Below, piece by piece: positions 27,103 through 35,537 of a DNA stretch of 64,000 bases (position 1 is the stretch's first letter; each line of letters starts with the position of its first letter). Origin of the DNA: Limiplasma sp964416065 (lineage in GTDB: Bacteria; Bacillota; Clostridia; Christensenellales; Aristaeellaceae); NCBI GenBank assembly GCA_964416065.1, contig CAYQCL010000004.1, positions 15,433 through 79,432 on the forward strand. The letters are read 5' to 3'. The notes beneath the pieces are model-generated. The model saw only the letters and a program-made list of their open reading frames with translations, searched no databases and was not told where the DNA came from. The translations under genes and the position numbers were made by a program.

Positions 27103-27324
27103 TTATTCCACTTCAATCATTTCCGCGTCGCCCTTGCGAACGGAAAGCTCATAGCCACGCACGGTCAACTCCATAGGATCGCCCAAAGGGGCAACCTTGC
27201 GCACGTAAACCTCTGTTCCCTTGGTAAGGCCCATGTCCATGATGCGGCGCTTGAGCGCGCCCTCGCCATTAAGACGCTTGATCGTCGCGGTTTCTCCAAT
27301 TTTGACATCCCGAAGCGTTTTCAT
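27103..27324 (-). CDS. feoA: FeoA-type protein
   Basis: A 73-residue SH3-like protein: MKTLRDVKIGETATIKRLNG, MGLTKGTEVYVRKVAPLGDP, and the C-terminal SVRKGDAEMIEVE typical of FeoA. FeoA assists FeoB in the cytoplasm. ATG 27324 is preceded by AAGGAGGAC. The feoB start is 54 bases further on, and the second FeoA ends 13 bases upstream. Confidence 0.92.
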   Translation of the reverse strand: MKTLRDVKIGETATIKRLNGEGALKRRIMDMGLTKGTEVYVRKVAPLGDPMELTVRGYELSVRKGDAEMIEVE

Positions 27325-27337
27325 TCCTTTGTCCTCC

Positions 27338-27550
27338 TTACACCATAATGCGCATCGCCATGGTTTTGTCCAGAGCCACGCGGCTGTTCTTGATGTTGAG
27401 AATCATGTTGCCTCCCAGCTCGTTGACCACCGTTACCGTTTCACCGACCACGAAGCCTAGCTCAGCCAGGTGCCTTCTTACCTCATCGCGGCCCGTGATC
27501 TTACGAATCACATTTACATCGCCTACGCCTGCCATCGCCAGCGGCATCAT
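27338..27550 (-). CDS. feoA: FeoA-type protein, second copy
   Basis: A 70-residue FeoA-domain protein that differs strongly from its neighbour: MAGVGDVNVIRKITGRDEVR, LAELGFVVGETVTVVNELGG, then NSRVALDKTMAMRIMV. It is the first gene of the operon. Tandem feoA genes are common in Clostridia, where the two products may pair or have separate roles. The start could be ATG 27550 or the adjacent ATG 27547. Confidence 0.9.
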   Translation of the reverse strand: MMPLAMAGVGDVNVIRKITGRDEVRRHLAELGFVVGETVTVVNELGGNMILNIKNSRVALDKTMAMRIMV

Positions 27551-27603
27551 CAGGAACCCCGCTTTCTTTTGTTAGATTGGATTAACCATGTATTCGGAAG
27601 ATA

Positions 27604-27662
27604 GTTAGGATGATTTAACCCCTAACCACAGTAAGTTTATCACCGCTAACCATAATTGTCAA
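27604..27662 (-). promoter_or_regulatory. feo promoter with GTTAGG inverted repeat
   Basis: On the minus strand, TTGACA (27662-27657) and TAAACT (27639-27634) are 17 bases apart. GGTTAG lies inside the spacer, and just downstream GTTAGG (27626-27621) pairs with CCTAAC (27609-27604) across 11 bases. The TTAGG/CCTAA half-sites recall DtxR/IdeR-type operators, which suggests iron-responsive repression, although the spacing is not canonical. Confidence 0.6.
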
Positions 27663-27689
27663 TACATGAATCTCATTTTTTCTTCGTCA

Positions 27690-28622
27690 TCACTCGGACG
27701 GCCCAGTCCCCTCCAATGACGGCTCCTTTCCCGCGAATCCCAAATACAGCCCCAGGCCCATCAACGTAAGCAAGCCGCCCAGCAGAACCGGCCAAGCGGG
27801 CACCTCGCCAAAAAGAAGCATGCTGAAGAGCATCGCGCCGACCGGCTCGCCCAGAAGAGAAAAGCTCACAACCGTTGCCGACACGCTGGAAAGCGCGTAC
27901 GCCAGCACCGCGTGCCCCAAGAGGGTGCTTCCCACAACCAGCCCCACCATATACACAAGCGCCTCCGTCGGCATCTGAAACCCTCCCGACAAGGGCAGGC
28001 ACAGGCATAAAAGCAGCGCCGTCACGCCATAAAGCACGGGCGTGTAGACCTCGGCCGCCAGCGTCCGGCGAATCTCCCTTCCCGTCAGCCAATGCGCGGC
28101 CATGAGCGCCGCGCCCGCGAGAGCCAGAAGACTGCTCTTGAGCGTCTCGTCCGCAGCCGCACGCGTTTCCTGACCCGCCATGCCCGCGAGAGCGATGGTC
28201 AGCGCGCCCACGAGCGCCAGGAGCGCGCCCGGAAGTGCATGGTGCGGGATTCTTTCCCGAAAGAGCAGGTAACCCAGCAGCGCCACAAACAGCGGCTGTG
28301 TACACACTAATGCGACCGAGGCAAAGGTGCTCGTCGCGGTCAGCGAGGTAATCCAGGTGGTATAATGGCCCGCCAGGAAGACGGCCGAGAGCGCCGTCAG
28401 CGCCCATTCCCTGCCGGAGGCGCGGAACGGGATCCCCCGGTGGGCGCATTTGTACATATCAAACGGTAAAAGAAGCAGCGCGGACGCCGCCATACGCACC
28501 ATCGCCACCGAAACGGGGGAAGCGCCTGCGTTCAGCGCGCCCTTGATCATGGGGCCAGAATAGCTGACCATACAGACCGCAAAGACAATCAGCGCCATGG
28601 AAGAGCGCCGGCTTTTGTTCAT
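27690..28622 (-). CDS. EamA/DMT-family transporter
   Basis: A 310-residue membrane protein with ten predicted helices in two EamA repeats. The first ends in TSTFASVALVCTQPLFVALL and the second in VSATVVSFSLLGEPVGAMLF, both typical DMT signatures with the conserved E-P near the last helices. The substrate cannot be told from sequence; family members export metabolites or amino acids. ATG 28622 is used because AGAGGG and GGAGG lie just upstream; the frame continues into the repeat element but has no start signal there. Confidence 0.88.
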   Translation of the reverse strand: MNKSRRSSMALIVFAVCMVSYSGPMIKGALNAGASPVSVAMVRMAASALLLLPFDMYKCAHRGIPFRASGREWALTALSAVFLAGHYTTWITSLTATSTFASVALVCTQPLFVALLGYLLFRERIPHHALPGALLALVGALTIALAGMAGQETRAAADETLKSSLLALAGAALMAAHWLTGREIRRTLAAEVYTPVLYGVTALLLCLCLPLSGGFQMPTEALVYMVGLVVGSTLLGHAVLAYALSSVSATVVSFSLLGEPVGAMLFSMLLFGEVPAWPVLLGGLLTLMGLGLYLGFAGKEPSLEGTGPSE

Positions 28623-28662
28623 CCTCCGTACCCTCTTTAAATCAACAGTCAATTGGGGCAAA

Positions 28663-28847
28663 CCGTGCCTGGCGGCACGGTCAGGGTATCGACAAAGTGC
28701 GGGGTGCAGGGGGCTGAGTCCCCTGCTGGGGTTTGGGGCAAAGCCCCAAACCCTTACGCCGCAGCGTTTTCCAAGCGAGAGACGCGCCGGTCCAGACGGG
28801 CCGACGCTGCGGCTCTTTGCGTAAATAGGGAGTTTGTCGACAGTCTG
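28663..28847 (+). repeat. Dispersed structured repeat, copy 2
   Basis: A 7-bp hairpin (CCGTGCC/GGCACGG, 28663-28680) is followed directly by TCAGGGTATCGACAAAG and about 150 bases closely matching copy 3. Internal pairings include GGGGTTTGGGGCAAAGCCCC and the outer arms TTACGC/GCGTAA and CCGCAGCG/CGCTGCGG. The right end is TTTGTCGACAGTCTG. It occupies most of the gap between the EamA start and the 3' end of mnmG; 28848-28936 holds nothing else I can support. Confidence 0.8.
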
Positions 28848-28936
28848 AAACCTTGCTACGCAAGGCTTCAGAACCCACCGCACATGTCGCTGGGTTCGGA
28901 TTACAGTGTCAGCCGCGCCAGGGGTTTCGCCATTTT

Positions 28937-30838
28937 TCAGTTCTCCTGACGCGCCTGTTCACCGCGCAGGCGCTTCAAATACACCATCAAAACCGCGATG
29001 TCGGCGGGATTGACCCCGGGGATGCGCCCCGCCTGGCTCAGGCTTTGCGGGCGCTTGAGCTTGAGCTTCTGCCGCGCCTCGATCCGCAGGCTTTCGATCC
29101 GGTCGTAGTCGATATCCTCGGGGAGCCGCCAGTCCTCCATGGCGCGGGCGCGCGCGACCTGCGCCTGCTGCTTTTTCAGATACCCCTCGTATTTGACGCT
29201 TAGCTCCGCCTGGACGCGCACGTCCGGCGCGAAGTCCGCAAGTGCGGGACAGAGCGCGTCCAGCGCCGCCATATCAATTTCGGGACGGCGCAAAAGCTCC
29301 TCGGCGGTAAGCGTCGCGGGAGTTGTCGGCTGACTGTGACCCTCAAGCCATCCGTCGCGCTCCGGCGAGGCAGGCAGCTTGCAGGCCGCAAGCGTTTTAA
29401 GCAGGCGCGCCGTGCCCGTCCGCTTTTCTTCCATCAGGGCCATACGGCGGTCGTTCGCGAGGCCGCGCGCGTGGCTGAGCTCGGTCAGGCGCAGGTCGGC
29501 GTTGTCCTGGCGAAGCAGGAGGCGGAATTCGCTTCGGCTGGTCATCATGCGGTAGGGCTCGTCTGTACCCTTGGTACACAGGTCATCCACCATCACGCCC
29601 AGATAGCCCATATCGCGCGTCAAAATCAGCGGCTCCTTCTCCTGAAGGAAGCACGCCGCGTTGATCCCCGCCAAAAGGCCCTGAGCGGCGGCCTCCTCGT
29701 AGCCGGAGGTGCCATTGACCTGGCCCGCGAAGTAAAGCCCCTCGACGCGCCGGCTGCCCAGCGTCAGCCTCAGCTCCGTTGGATCGATGCAGTCGTACTC
29801 GATGGCATACGCCAGCCGCGTGAGCACACAGCGCCTCAGCCCCGGCACCGTTCGGTACATCGCCCACTGCACCTCCTCGGGAAGGCTGGAGCTCATCCCC
29901 TGCACATACCACTCGGGACTGGAGAGCCCCTCCGGTTCCAGAAAGAGCTGATGCCGATCCTTGTCCGCGAAGCGGCGTACCTTATCCTCGATGGAGGGAC
30001 AATAGCGCGCGCCCGTGCCCTTGATCTCGCCGCGCACCATGGGCGAGCGGTGCAGATTTTCTCGAATGATTCGATGGGTTTCCTCGTTTGTATAGGTGAG
30101 GTAGCACATGGCGCGGTTTTTCAACGGATAGCTCACGCCAATGTCCTCTTCTTCCGCGACGGTCAGAAACGAAAAGGGGGTGATGGGATCGTCCCCCGCC
30201 TGCGGCTCCATTTCGTCAAAGTCAATACTTCGCACGTCCACGCGCGCGGGCGTGCCGGTCTTGAAGCGTCTGAGCGAAAAGCCAAGCGCTTCAAGGGAGG
30301 CGCTCAGGCCCTCCGCGCGCAAAAGGCCCTGCGGCCCGCTTTGCTTCGTGTATTCGCCGATGATGATGCGGCTTTTCAGATATACGCCTCCGCACACCAC
30401 GCACGCGCGGCATGGGATCGTCTCGCCCGTCATGGTACGCACGCCGCGAACCCTGCCGCCCTCGGTCAGGATATCCATGACCTCGCCCTGACGGACGGTG
30501 AGATGCTCGGTGGAAAAGAGCGTGCCCAGCATGTCCTCGTGGTAGCGGCGCTTGTCGGCCTGCGCGCGCAGGCTGTGAACCGCAGGGCCCTTGCCTCGGT
30601 TGAGCATGCGGCTCTGCAGAAAGGTGCGGTCGATCGTAAGGCCCATCTGCCCGCCCAGCGCGTCCAGCTCACGAACAAGGTGGCCCTTGCCCGTCCCGCC
30701 GATGGCGGGGTTGCAGGGCATCAGGGCCACGCTGTTTAGGTCGAGCGTGAGCAGAAGCGTGCTCACGCCCATGCGCGCGCCGGCCAGGGCCGCCTCGCAG
30801 CCCGCGTGGCCCGCGCCGATAATGATCAGGTCGTACAT
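28937..30838 (-). CDS. mnmG: tRNA uridine-5-carboxymethylaminomethyl modification enzyme MnmG
   Basis: A 633-residue FAD enzyme (also called GidA) that, with MnmE, places the carboxymethylaminomethyl group on U34 of certain tRNAs. It begins with the dinucleotide-binding MYDLIIIGAGHAGCEAALAG and has CNPAIGGTGKGHLVRELDAL, CVVCGGVYLKSRIIIGE and, near the end, EDIDYDRIESLRIEARQKL, with a C-terminal RIPGVNPADIAVLMVYLK. Length and motifs are normal. Unlike the usual order it has no mnmE or rsmG neighbour here; it follows a VanY-like gene by 63 bases. ATG 30838 is preceded by AAGAAGGAAG. Confidence 0.97.
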   Translation of the reverse strand: MYDLIIIGAGHAGCEAALAGARMGVSTLLLTLDLNSVALMPCNPAIGGTGKGHLVRELDALGGQMGLTIDRTFLQSRMLNRGKGPAVHSLRAQADKRRYHEDMLGTLFSTEHLTVRQGEVMDILTEGGRVRGVRTMTGETIPCRACVVCGGVYLKSRIIIGEYTKQSGPQGLLRAEGLSASLEALGFSLRRFKTGTPARVDVRSIDFDEMEPQAGDDPITPFSFLTVAEEEDIGVSYPLKNRAMCYLTYTNEETHRIIRENLHRSPMVRGEIKGTGARYCPSIEDKVRRFADKDRHQLFLEPEGLSSPEWYVQGMSSSLPEEVQWAMYRTVPGLRRCVLTRLAYAIEYDCIDPTELRLTLGSRRVEGLYFAGQVNGTSGYEEAAAQGLLAGINAACFLQEKEPLILTRDMGYLGVMVDDLCTKGTDEPYRMMTSRSEFRLLLRQDNADLRLTELSHARGLANDRRMALMEEKRTGTARLLKTLAACKLPASPERDGWLEGHSQPTTPATLTAEELLRRPEIDMAALDALCPALADFAPDVRVQAELSVKYEGYLKKQQAQVARARAMEDWRLPEDIDYDRIESLRIEARQKLKLKRPQSLSQAGRIPGVNPADIAVLMVYLKRLRGEQARQEN

Positions 30839-30901
30839 ATAGCTTCCTTCTTTAAAATACGGATGATGAAGGGCAATAAGGCCCGAAAAAGGGGAGCTCC
30901 T

Positions 30902-32179
30902 TTACGTCTCCCCCAGATATTCCTCCAGGCACCAATCATGATCGTGCATGACCGTGCTGTGCGGCAGTCCCACATAGCGAATGTGCCAGCACTCGGCGAT
31001 AAAACCGGTGATTTTCTCCTTGTTCTCCTGATAGCGGATGACAAAGCCGTAATCCCAGCAGTTTTCATGCAGCCATTTCTGCTGCCTGGTGCCCTTGAAG
31101 GTGGTGCCGGGAACCGTGATGTCAAAGGCCAGGCCGGTATGATGCTCGCTCGTCCCTGGGTCGGCGACGGTGTTGCGGGTCGCGGAGACGGCCTTTTCCT
31201 GGCTGAATCCCTGGCTGCGATACTCCTGCACCTGCCGGTCAAACAGCTTCTGCTGATAGGCATAGCTGCGGTAGCCCGCGCTGATCTGCCAGTCGCCGAT
31301 GCCCTCGTCCTGCGCGGCCTGAAGCATTGTCTTCAGCGCGTTCACGGCGGTTCGGTCGCCCTCGGTTTCGCTGTCCTTGACAGTGACCAGTGAGGATGGC
31401 AGGACGTTTACGAGCACGACAAGGTCGTTCGGTTTGTAGTTTTCGTCCACGGGATGCGTTTTGTTGACCAGAATGGGCATCTGCGCGGGATCAGGCGTGG
31501 GCGTGACCGTGACCTGCCTGGCGTCCTCGCTGTAGAGAAGCGAAAAGGTCTTTGCGGCGGCGATGCCGTCCACATCCAGCCCGTTCTGGCTCTGGAACAG
31601 CCTCACGGCCTCCTCCGTGCCTCCGCCAAAGGCGCCGTCCACCTCGCCCTCGTAATAGCCCAGCTCCCTGAGGCGCTCCTGCATGGCGCTGACCGCCTCG
31701 CCGCTGTCGCCCTTTTTGAGGAGGGAAGCCTCCGGCTTCGGCGTGGGCGTGGGGATGTAGGTCTGTGCCGCCTCCGCGTACACCAGGCCCAAGGTCGCCT
31801 CGCCCGCGACGCCGTCGGCGTCCAGCCCGTGCTGGGCCTGGAACAGCCTCACGGCCTCCGCCGTGCCCGGGCCGTACTGGCCGTCCACGTCTCCCGTGTA
31901 ATAGCCCAGCTCCCTGAGGCGCTGCTGGAGGCGCGTGACCGCGTCGCCCTTCACGCCGGACTTGAGCACCAGGGGTGTGGGAGAGGGCGTGTTGTTGGGA
32001 TCAATCGTGACCAGAAGCATGCTGCGCACGTCCGCCGTGGGGGTGGGGGTGGCGGCGCGCTCGGTCTCCAGCACACGGCGGCTTTCCAGCGTGCGCGGCA
32101 TGAGGATGGCGATCGCGGCGGCCGCGATCAAAAGGAGCGCCGAAAATAGAAGCGTCGTGAGCCGCGGCTTCTGCTTCAT
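30902..32179 (-). CDS. Membrane-anchored D,D-carboxypeptidase (VanY type) with two peptidoglycan-binding domains
   Basis: A 425-residue extracytoplasmic enzyme. An N-terminal helix (about residues 8-27) is followed by a Thr/Pro-rich linker. Two PG_binding_1 domains come next, each containing RLRELGYY, DG-YG/FG and AVRLFQ. The C-terminal peptidase has SAGYRSY, SEHHTGLAFDI and ECWHIRYVG, the zinc ligands of the VanY/M15 family. It would trim terminal D-Ala from wall peptides and anchor to the wall through the binding domains. ATG 32179 lies four bases after the nucleotidyltransferase stop, so it belongs to the kinase/nucleotidyltransferase operon. A role in ordinary wall maturation is more likely than vancomycin resistance. 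Confidence 0.9.
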   Translation of the reverse strand: MKQKPRLTTLLFSALLLIAAAAIAILMPRTLESRRVLETERAATPTPTADVRSMLLVTIDPNNTPSPTPLVLKSGVKGDAVTRLQQRLRELGYYTGDVDGQYGPGTAEAVRLFQAQHGLDADGVAGEATLGLVYAEAAQTYIPTPTPKPEASLLKKGDSGEAVSAMQERLRELGYYEGEVDGAFGGGTEEAVRLFQSQNGLDVDGIAAAKTFSLLYSEDARQVTVTPTPDPAQMPILVNKTHPVDENYKPNDLVVLVNVLPSSLVTVKDSETEGDRTAVNALKTMLQAAQDEGIGDWQISAGYRSYAYQQKLFDRQVQEYRSQGFSQEKAVSATRNTVADPGTSEHHTGLAFDITVPGTTFKGTRQQKWLHENCWDYGFVIRYQENKEKITGFIAECWHIRYVGLPHSTVMHDHDWCLEEYLGET

Positions 32180-32183
32180 AGGC

Positions 32184-33107
32184 TTACTCCGCGCGCCACA
32201 GCGGCGACGGATAGCGGCCTTCCTCTGTGAGTCGGGCCAGCGCGTCCATCACCTGGGCCTTGTCCTGAGCGTAGGTGACGCCGTACCATTTTTCCGACGT
32301 CGTATACACCTTCACCCGCGCGCCGCCGTCGCGGATCGCCTCGTCCACGGTCGAGGGCAGATAGTATTCCGCGCCGAGCGGGTTTTCGGCCAGAGCCCTT
32401 TCCAGGAAGCGCGGGAAGCCCTCTCTGATGCGGCGCATCATGCCGGTCGGAAAGCCCCACATATTCATGCTCACCACGGTCTGCGGCGGAATGCGGCGGT
32501 AATTCTCCATGTCCTCGCTGAACATCGGGCCGTCCACGGTGGAAATGATATGCTTGCGCTCCACGATATCGCTCAAAAAGCCGTTCCCGTCCAGCGTACA
32601 CACGCCGCGCGATACATAGCCGCTTTCGCTCAGGGTATTTTGAACCAGATAGCCGACCATGCACAGGTCGTTATCGTCCTCAAGATGGGCCAGGTGCTCA
32701 TAACAGAGGCGGAACGCCTCCACGCCATAGTAGTCGTCGGCGTTGATGGCGCAGAAGGGCGTGTCCACCAGCCCGGCGGCGCAGAGCACCGCGTGCGCCG
32801 TTCCCCAGGGCTTTTTTCGCTCCTCCGGCAGGGAATAGCCCTCGGGGAGCATGGCGATATCCTGATAGGCATAGTCGATCCGCATATGGCGGCTGACGCG
32901 GTTTCCAAGCACCTCGCGGAAATCCTTCTCGTTCTCGCGCTTGATGATAATGACCGCGCGCTCAAAGCCCGCGCGGCGCGCGTCAAACAGCGAATAGTCC
33001 AGAATCAGCTCGCCCTGCGCGCCGACCGGATCGATCTGCTTCAGTCCACCGTAGCGGCTGCCCATGCCGGCTGCCATGATGACAAGTACGGGTTTATTCA
33101 TAATCAA
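32184..33107 (-). CDS. Sugar-1-phosphate nucleotidyltransferase family protein
   Basis: A 307-residue protein with the nucleotidyltransferase P-loop VIMAAGMGSRYGGLKQIDPV near the N-terminus and FCAINADDYYGVEAF as the metal-binding strand. It is longer than a pure catalytic core, with a C-terminal part of unknown role. It is paired with an anomeric-kinase-like gene, which fits kinase then pyrophosphorylase steps turning a free sugar or amino sugar into a nucleotide sugar. TTG 33107 has AAAGGA seven bases upstream, while ATG 33101 is in frame but badly spaced. The sugar is not determined. Confidence 0.8.
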   Translation of the reverse strand: MIMNKPVLVIMAAGMGSRYGGLKQIDPVGAQGELILDYSLFDARRAGFERAVIIIKRENEKDFREVLGNRVSRHMRIDYAYQDIAMLPEGYSLPEERKKPWGTAHAVLCAAGLVDTPFCAINADDYYGVEAFRLCYEHLAHLEDDNDLCMVGYLVQNTLSESGYVSRGVCTLDGNGFLSDIVERKHIISTVDGPMFSEDMENYRRIPPQTVVSMNMWGFPTGMMRRIREGFPRFLERALAENPLGAEYYLPSTVDEAIRDGGARVKVYTTSEKWYGVTYAQDKAQVMDALARLTEEGRYPSPLWRAE

Positions 33108-33111
33108 GCGT

Positions 33112-34224
33112 TCATCCTTTCCTTCCTCTGATCTCCATAACGCGTGCTTCCATCTCGCCGTGACGGGAGGTCATATCCTGATATAGCCTCAGCTGCGTCC
33201 GGGCGCGCACGAGATTGTGCCCGGGATACGCAATTCTGTAATAGGTATCGCCCTGAAGATAGTCTGTCAGAAAGCGAACCGCCGTTTCCAGCGCCATCAT
33301 TCTCGCACCCACCGGCAGTGAAAGAAGCTCCCTCTCGCTCAGCGTCTCTCCTACCTCCCCCAAATAGCCCTCCGCGTAGGCGCAAAACATCGGCATGCTC
33401 AGGCGCACAAGCTCGAGGTTGGGCTCGTCCTCGGCGGCCGTGCTCGCGCCGGAGCGGATCGCGTCCCCGAAGTCATAGGCTGCGAGCCCCGGCATGACCG
33501 TATCCAGATCAATCACGCAGATCGCGCGACGGGTTCGGGCGTCAAAGAGGACGTTGTTGAGCTTGGTGTCGTTGTGCGTGACGCGCAGCGCAAGCTCGCC
33601 CCTTTCCAGGGCGCCGGTCAGCGCGGAGGCGAAGGGTTCGGCGGCCATCAGCTCCTCAAGCGTGGCCCCGACGTCCCTCAGACGCCCCGCCGGATTTTCC
33701 TCCACCGCCCTGTGAAGTGCCCGATAGCGGTCCGGCATATCGTGGAAGCGCGGGATTGTCTCGTGAAGCGACGCGGCGTCGAAATCCTCCAGCATGCGCT
33801 GGAAACGCCCGAACGCGCGACCCGCCTCTCGCATGATCTCCGGATCGTCGCTTCTTTCATAGCTTATGCTGTTTGAGATAAAGCGAAAGGAGCGCCAGAC
33901 ATCGCCGTTTCGGTCGATCGCGCAGAGCTCCCCGCCGGACGTCCTCAGCAGCCGGATCGTCCCTCGCTGCGCGTCCCCGCCGTCGGCTTCGATGTGCGCG
34001 CGTAAATGCTCCGTCACGCGGAACATGTTCTCCATCACCCACTCAGGATGATGAAACGCCGCGCTGCTGATCCGCTGAAGGATGTACTCGCTTCCATCCG
34101 TCCAGCGGTAGAAATAAGTATCGTTGATATGGCCGCCCCCAAAGGGTTTCGGCGTGCCATCCACGCCCTTGGGTGAAAACAGCTGAGCCAGAGCCGTGAT
34201 CTCCCGCGAGGTCAGATTCGTCAT
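33112..34224 (-). CDS. Phosphotransferase (APH-like), NahK-type sugar kinase candidate
   Basis: A 370-residue cytoplasmic kinase of the aminoglycoside-phosphotransferase fold. The catalytic loop is RVTHNDTKLNNVLFD and the metal loop VIDLDTVMPG, spellings I associate with N-acetylhexosamine 1-kinase (NahK/LnpB). The N-terminal GGGHINDTYFY is the ATP-loop equivalent. NahK phosphorylates GlcNAc or GalNAc at C1 and, in bifidobacteria, works with a nucleotidyltransferase as here. It probably salvages amino sugars for glycan synthesis. ATG 34224 heads the operon with the nucleotidyltransferase four bases on and VanY next. Confidence 0.8.
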   Translation of the reverse strand: MTNLTSREITALAQLFSPKGVDGTPKPFGGGHINDTYFYRWTDGSEYILQRISSAAFHHPEWVMENMFRVTEHLRAHIEADGGDAQRGTIRLLRTSGGELCAIDRNGDVWRSFRFISNSISYERSDDPEIMREAGRAFGRFQRMLEDFDAASLHETIPRFHDMPDRYRALHRAVEENPAGRLRDVGATLEELMAAEPFASALTGALERGELALRVTHNDTKLNNVLFDARTRRAICVIDLDTVMPGLAAYDFGDAIRSGASTAAEDEPNLELVRLSMPMFCAYAEGYLGEVGETLSERELLSLPVGARMMALETAVRFLTDYLQGDTYYRIAYPGHNLVRARTQLRLYQDMTSRHGEMEARVMEIRGRKG

Positions 34225-34280
34225 CCATCCATCTCCATTGCTGCCTTCATGTGTGTGACGCGCAAGCCATCACCTATTGT

Positions 34281-34309
34281 ATTATATCATGGATCGTCTC
34301 CGACAACAA
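34281..34309 (-). promoter_or_regulatory. Predicted promoter of the kinase-nucleotidyltransferase-vanY operon
   Basis: On the minus strand, TTGTTG (34309-34304) and perfect TATAAT (34286-34281) are 17 bases apart, 57 bases before the kinase start. Confidence 0.65.
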
Positions 34310-34324
34310 TCCCTGTGTTTTTCC

Positions 34325-34353
34325 TTGCTTTTTTCTTCTCTCTGGTGTATAAT
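34325..34353 (+). promoter_or_regulatory. Predicted promoter of the HPr-like gene
   Basis: TTGCTT at 34325-34330 and perfect TATAAT at 34348-34353 are 17 bases apart, 35 bases before ATG 34388. It is divergent from the kinase promoter. Confidence 0.7.
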
Positions 34354-34387
34354 GGCTTCGTACTGAGAAGAAAGGGGGCTATTCAGC

Positions 34388-34615
34388 ATGAAGTCTGTAA
34401 ACATCAAGCTCAGTCTGGCGGAGAATGTCAAGTCCTTCGTCAACATCGTCAACCGTTATCCCTACGACGTCGATCTTCGCGCGGGACGTCATGTGGTGGA
34501 TGCCAAGTCCATTCTGGGTATCTTCAGTCTGGATTTGAGCAAGCCCATCACCATGGAGATCTATACCGATTCCTGCGATGATCTCCTCGCCGACATTAAG
34601 CCCTTCGTAGCCTGA
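34388..34615 (+). CDS. HPr-family protein without the active-site histidine
   Basis: A 75-residue protein with the HPr fold: VNIKLSLAENVKSFVNIVN aligns with the N-terminal strand and helix, and DAKSILGIFSLDL matches the Ser-46 region (KSIMGVMSL in classical HPr). The phosphocarrier motif HARPA at position 15 is replaced by AENVK, so it cannot pass phosphate from PEP. The regulatory serine in KSILG is kept, as in Bacillus Crh. Its role may be regulatory, but no HPr kinase is visible nearby. ATG 34388 has AAAGGGGG upstream. Confidence 0.82.
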   Translation: MKSVNIKLSLAENVKSFVNIVNRYPYDVDLRAGRHVVDAKSILGIFSLDLSKPITMEIYTDSCDDLLADIKPFVA

Positions 34616-34622
34616 TGCACCG

Positions 34623-34640
34623 CCTGCCAACGGCAGGTTT
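34623..34640 (+). terminator. Short hairpin after the HPr-like gene
   Basis: CCTGCC and GGCAGG pair around AAC, followed by TTT. A second hairpin, GGGCAAAGCG/CGCTTTGCCC, follows near 34677-34700. Termination strength is probably modest. Confidence 0.5.
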
Positions 34641-34736
34641 CCTACAAAACGACGATGCCCTTGCGGCATTCAATCTGGGCAAAGCGAACCGCTTTGCCCA
34701 TTCTTTCATTCCGGCCCACCGCCGGATCCGGAGGCC

Positions 34737-35537
34737 ATGATGACGTTTTTCTCCCCCAAGCGCAAGATATCCGACACGGAAAACAAGCTGCGCATATTGT
34801 TTTGCCTCGGCGCGCTGGGCATGGCCACGCCCGAGCAGCTCTGGCCCCTGGTGGCCCGTCTGGAGCTGATGGAATACATGCCGTTCTGCGTATTTGTGGA
34901 CGAGCTGAAAAAGGACGGCGCGATCGCGGCCGGCCGTCACGCGATGGAGGGCATGCTCTTTCTGACGCGGGAGGGTGAGCAAACGCTTTCCCTCTTTTCC
35001 TCAAAGGTGTTGCCCGCCGACAAGGAGCGCATCCAAAGAGAGGCGGCGGCCTACGCCGCGCGGCTCAACGAGCGGCGTCAGACGCGCGCCGTCTATGAGC
35101 GATCCCGCAACGGCGAGCTGTGTGTGGCCTCAACCGTCTGCGAGGGCGACGTGCCGACGCTTTTTTTGAGGCTTTGCACGCGTGAGCGCGCGCTGGCCGA
35201 AGCGGTTCAAAAGGGCTTTCCCGCCCGCGCGCCGCGTATTCTCACGCTTCTTTACACGTTGCCCTTCATCCCGTCCGCCGAGCCGCTCCCCACGGTGGCC
35301 TCGCAGGAGGAGGCGCTCGCCCTGGCCGAGGGTGGCCGTCCCGCGCTGTGCACCTACGGCGGGAATGAATACGGCGCGGCGATTTCCCTGAAAGGGACGG
35401 AGTCGGCCTATACCGCGTTGCTGCTGCTTACGGAGCGCGAGACGGCGCAGGGCTGGTGCCTGGCGGCAGACGCGCGGGGCGGAGCGCTGGCCGCGAAGCT
35501 GACATCGCTGTTTTTATCGGAGGGCGCGCGGCCATGA
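34737..35537 (+). CDS. DUF4364 family protein, probable winged-helix regulator
   Basis: A 266-residue protein. The first ~150 residues match DUF4364: KISDTENKLRILFCLGALG, LEYMPFCVFVDELKKDG-like text, and FLTREGEQTLSLFSSKVLP. The family is restricted to Firmicutes and is thought to be a winged-helix domain; no regulator function is proven. The remaining ~110 residues are less conserved. The start is ATG 34737 or 34740, with GGAGG at 34731-34735 favouring the second. The stop overlaps the tilS start as ATGA. Confidence 0.75.
   Translation: MMTFFSPKRKISDTENKLRILFCLGALGMATPEQLWPLVARLELMEYMPFCVFVDELKKDGAIAAGRHAMEGMLFLTREGEQTLSLFSSKVLPADKERIQREAAAYAARLNERRQTRAVYERSRNGELCVASTVCEGDVPTLFLRLCTRERALAEAVQKGFPARAPRILTLLYTLPFIPSAEPLPTVASQEEALALAEGGRPALCTYGGNEYGAAISLKGTESAYTALLLLTERETAQGWCLAADARGGALAAKLTSLFLSEGARP

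Noticed and set aside
30902..32179. A vancomycin-resistance cluster
   Set aside because: Only a VanY-type carboxypeptidase is present; there is no vanHAX, vanS or vanR near it.
34225..34387. A tRNA or other RNA gene in the divergent region
   Set aside because: The stretch is fully explained by two back-to-back promoters and has no cloverleaf.
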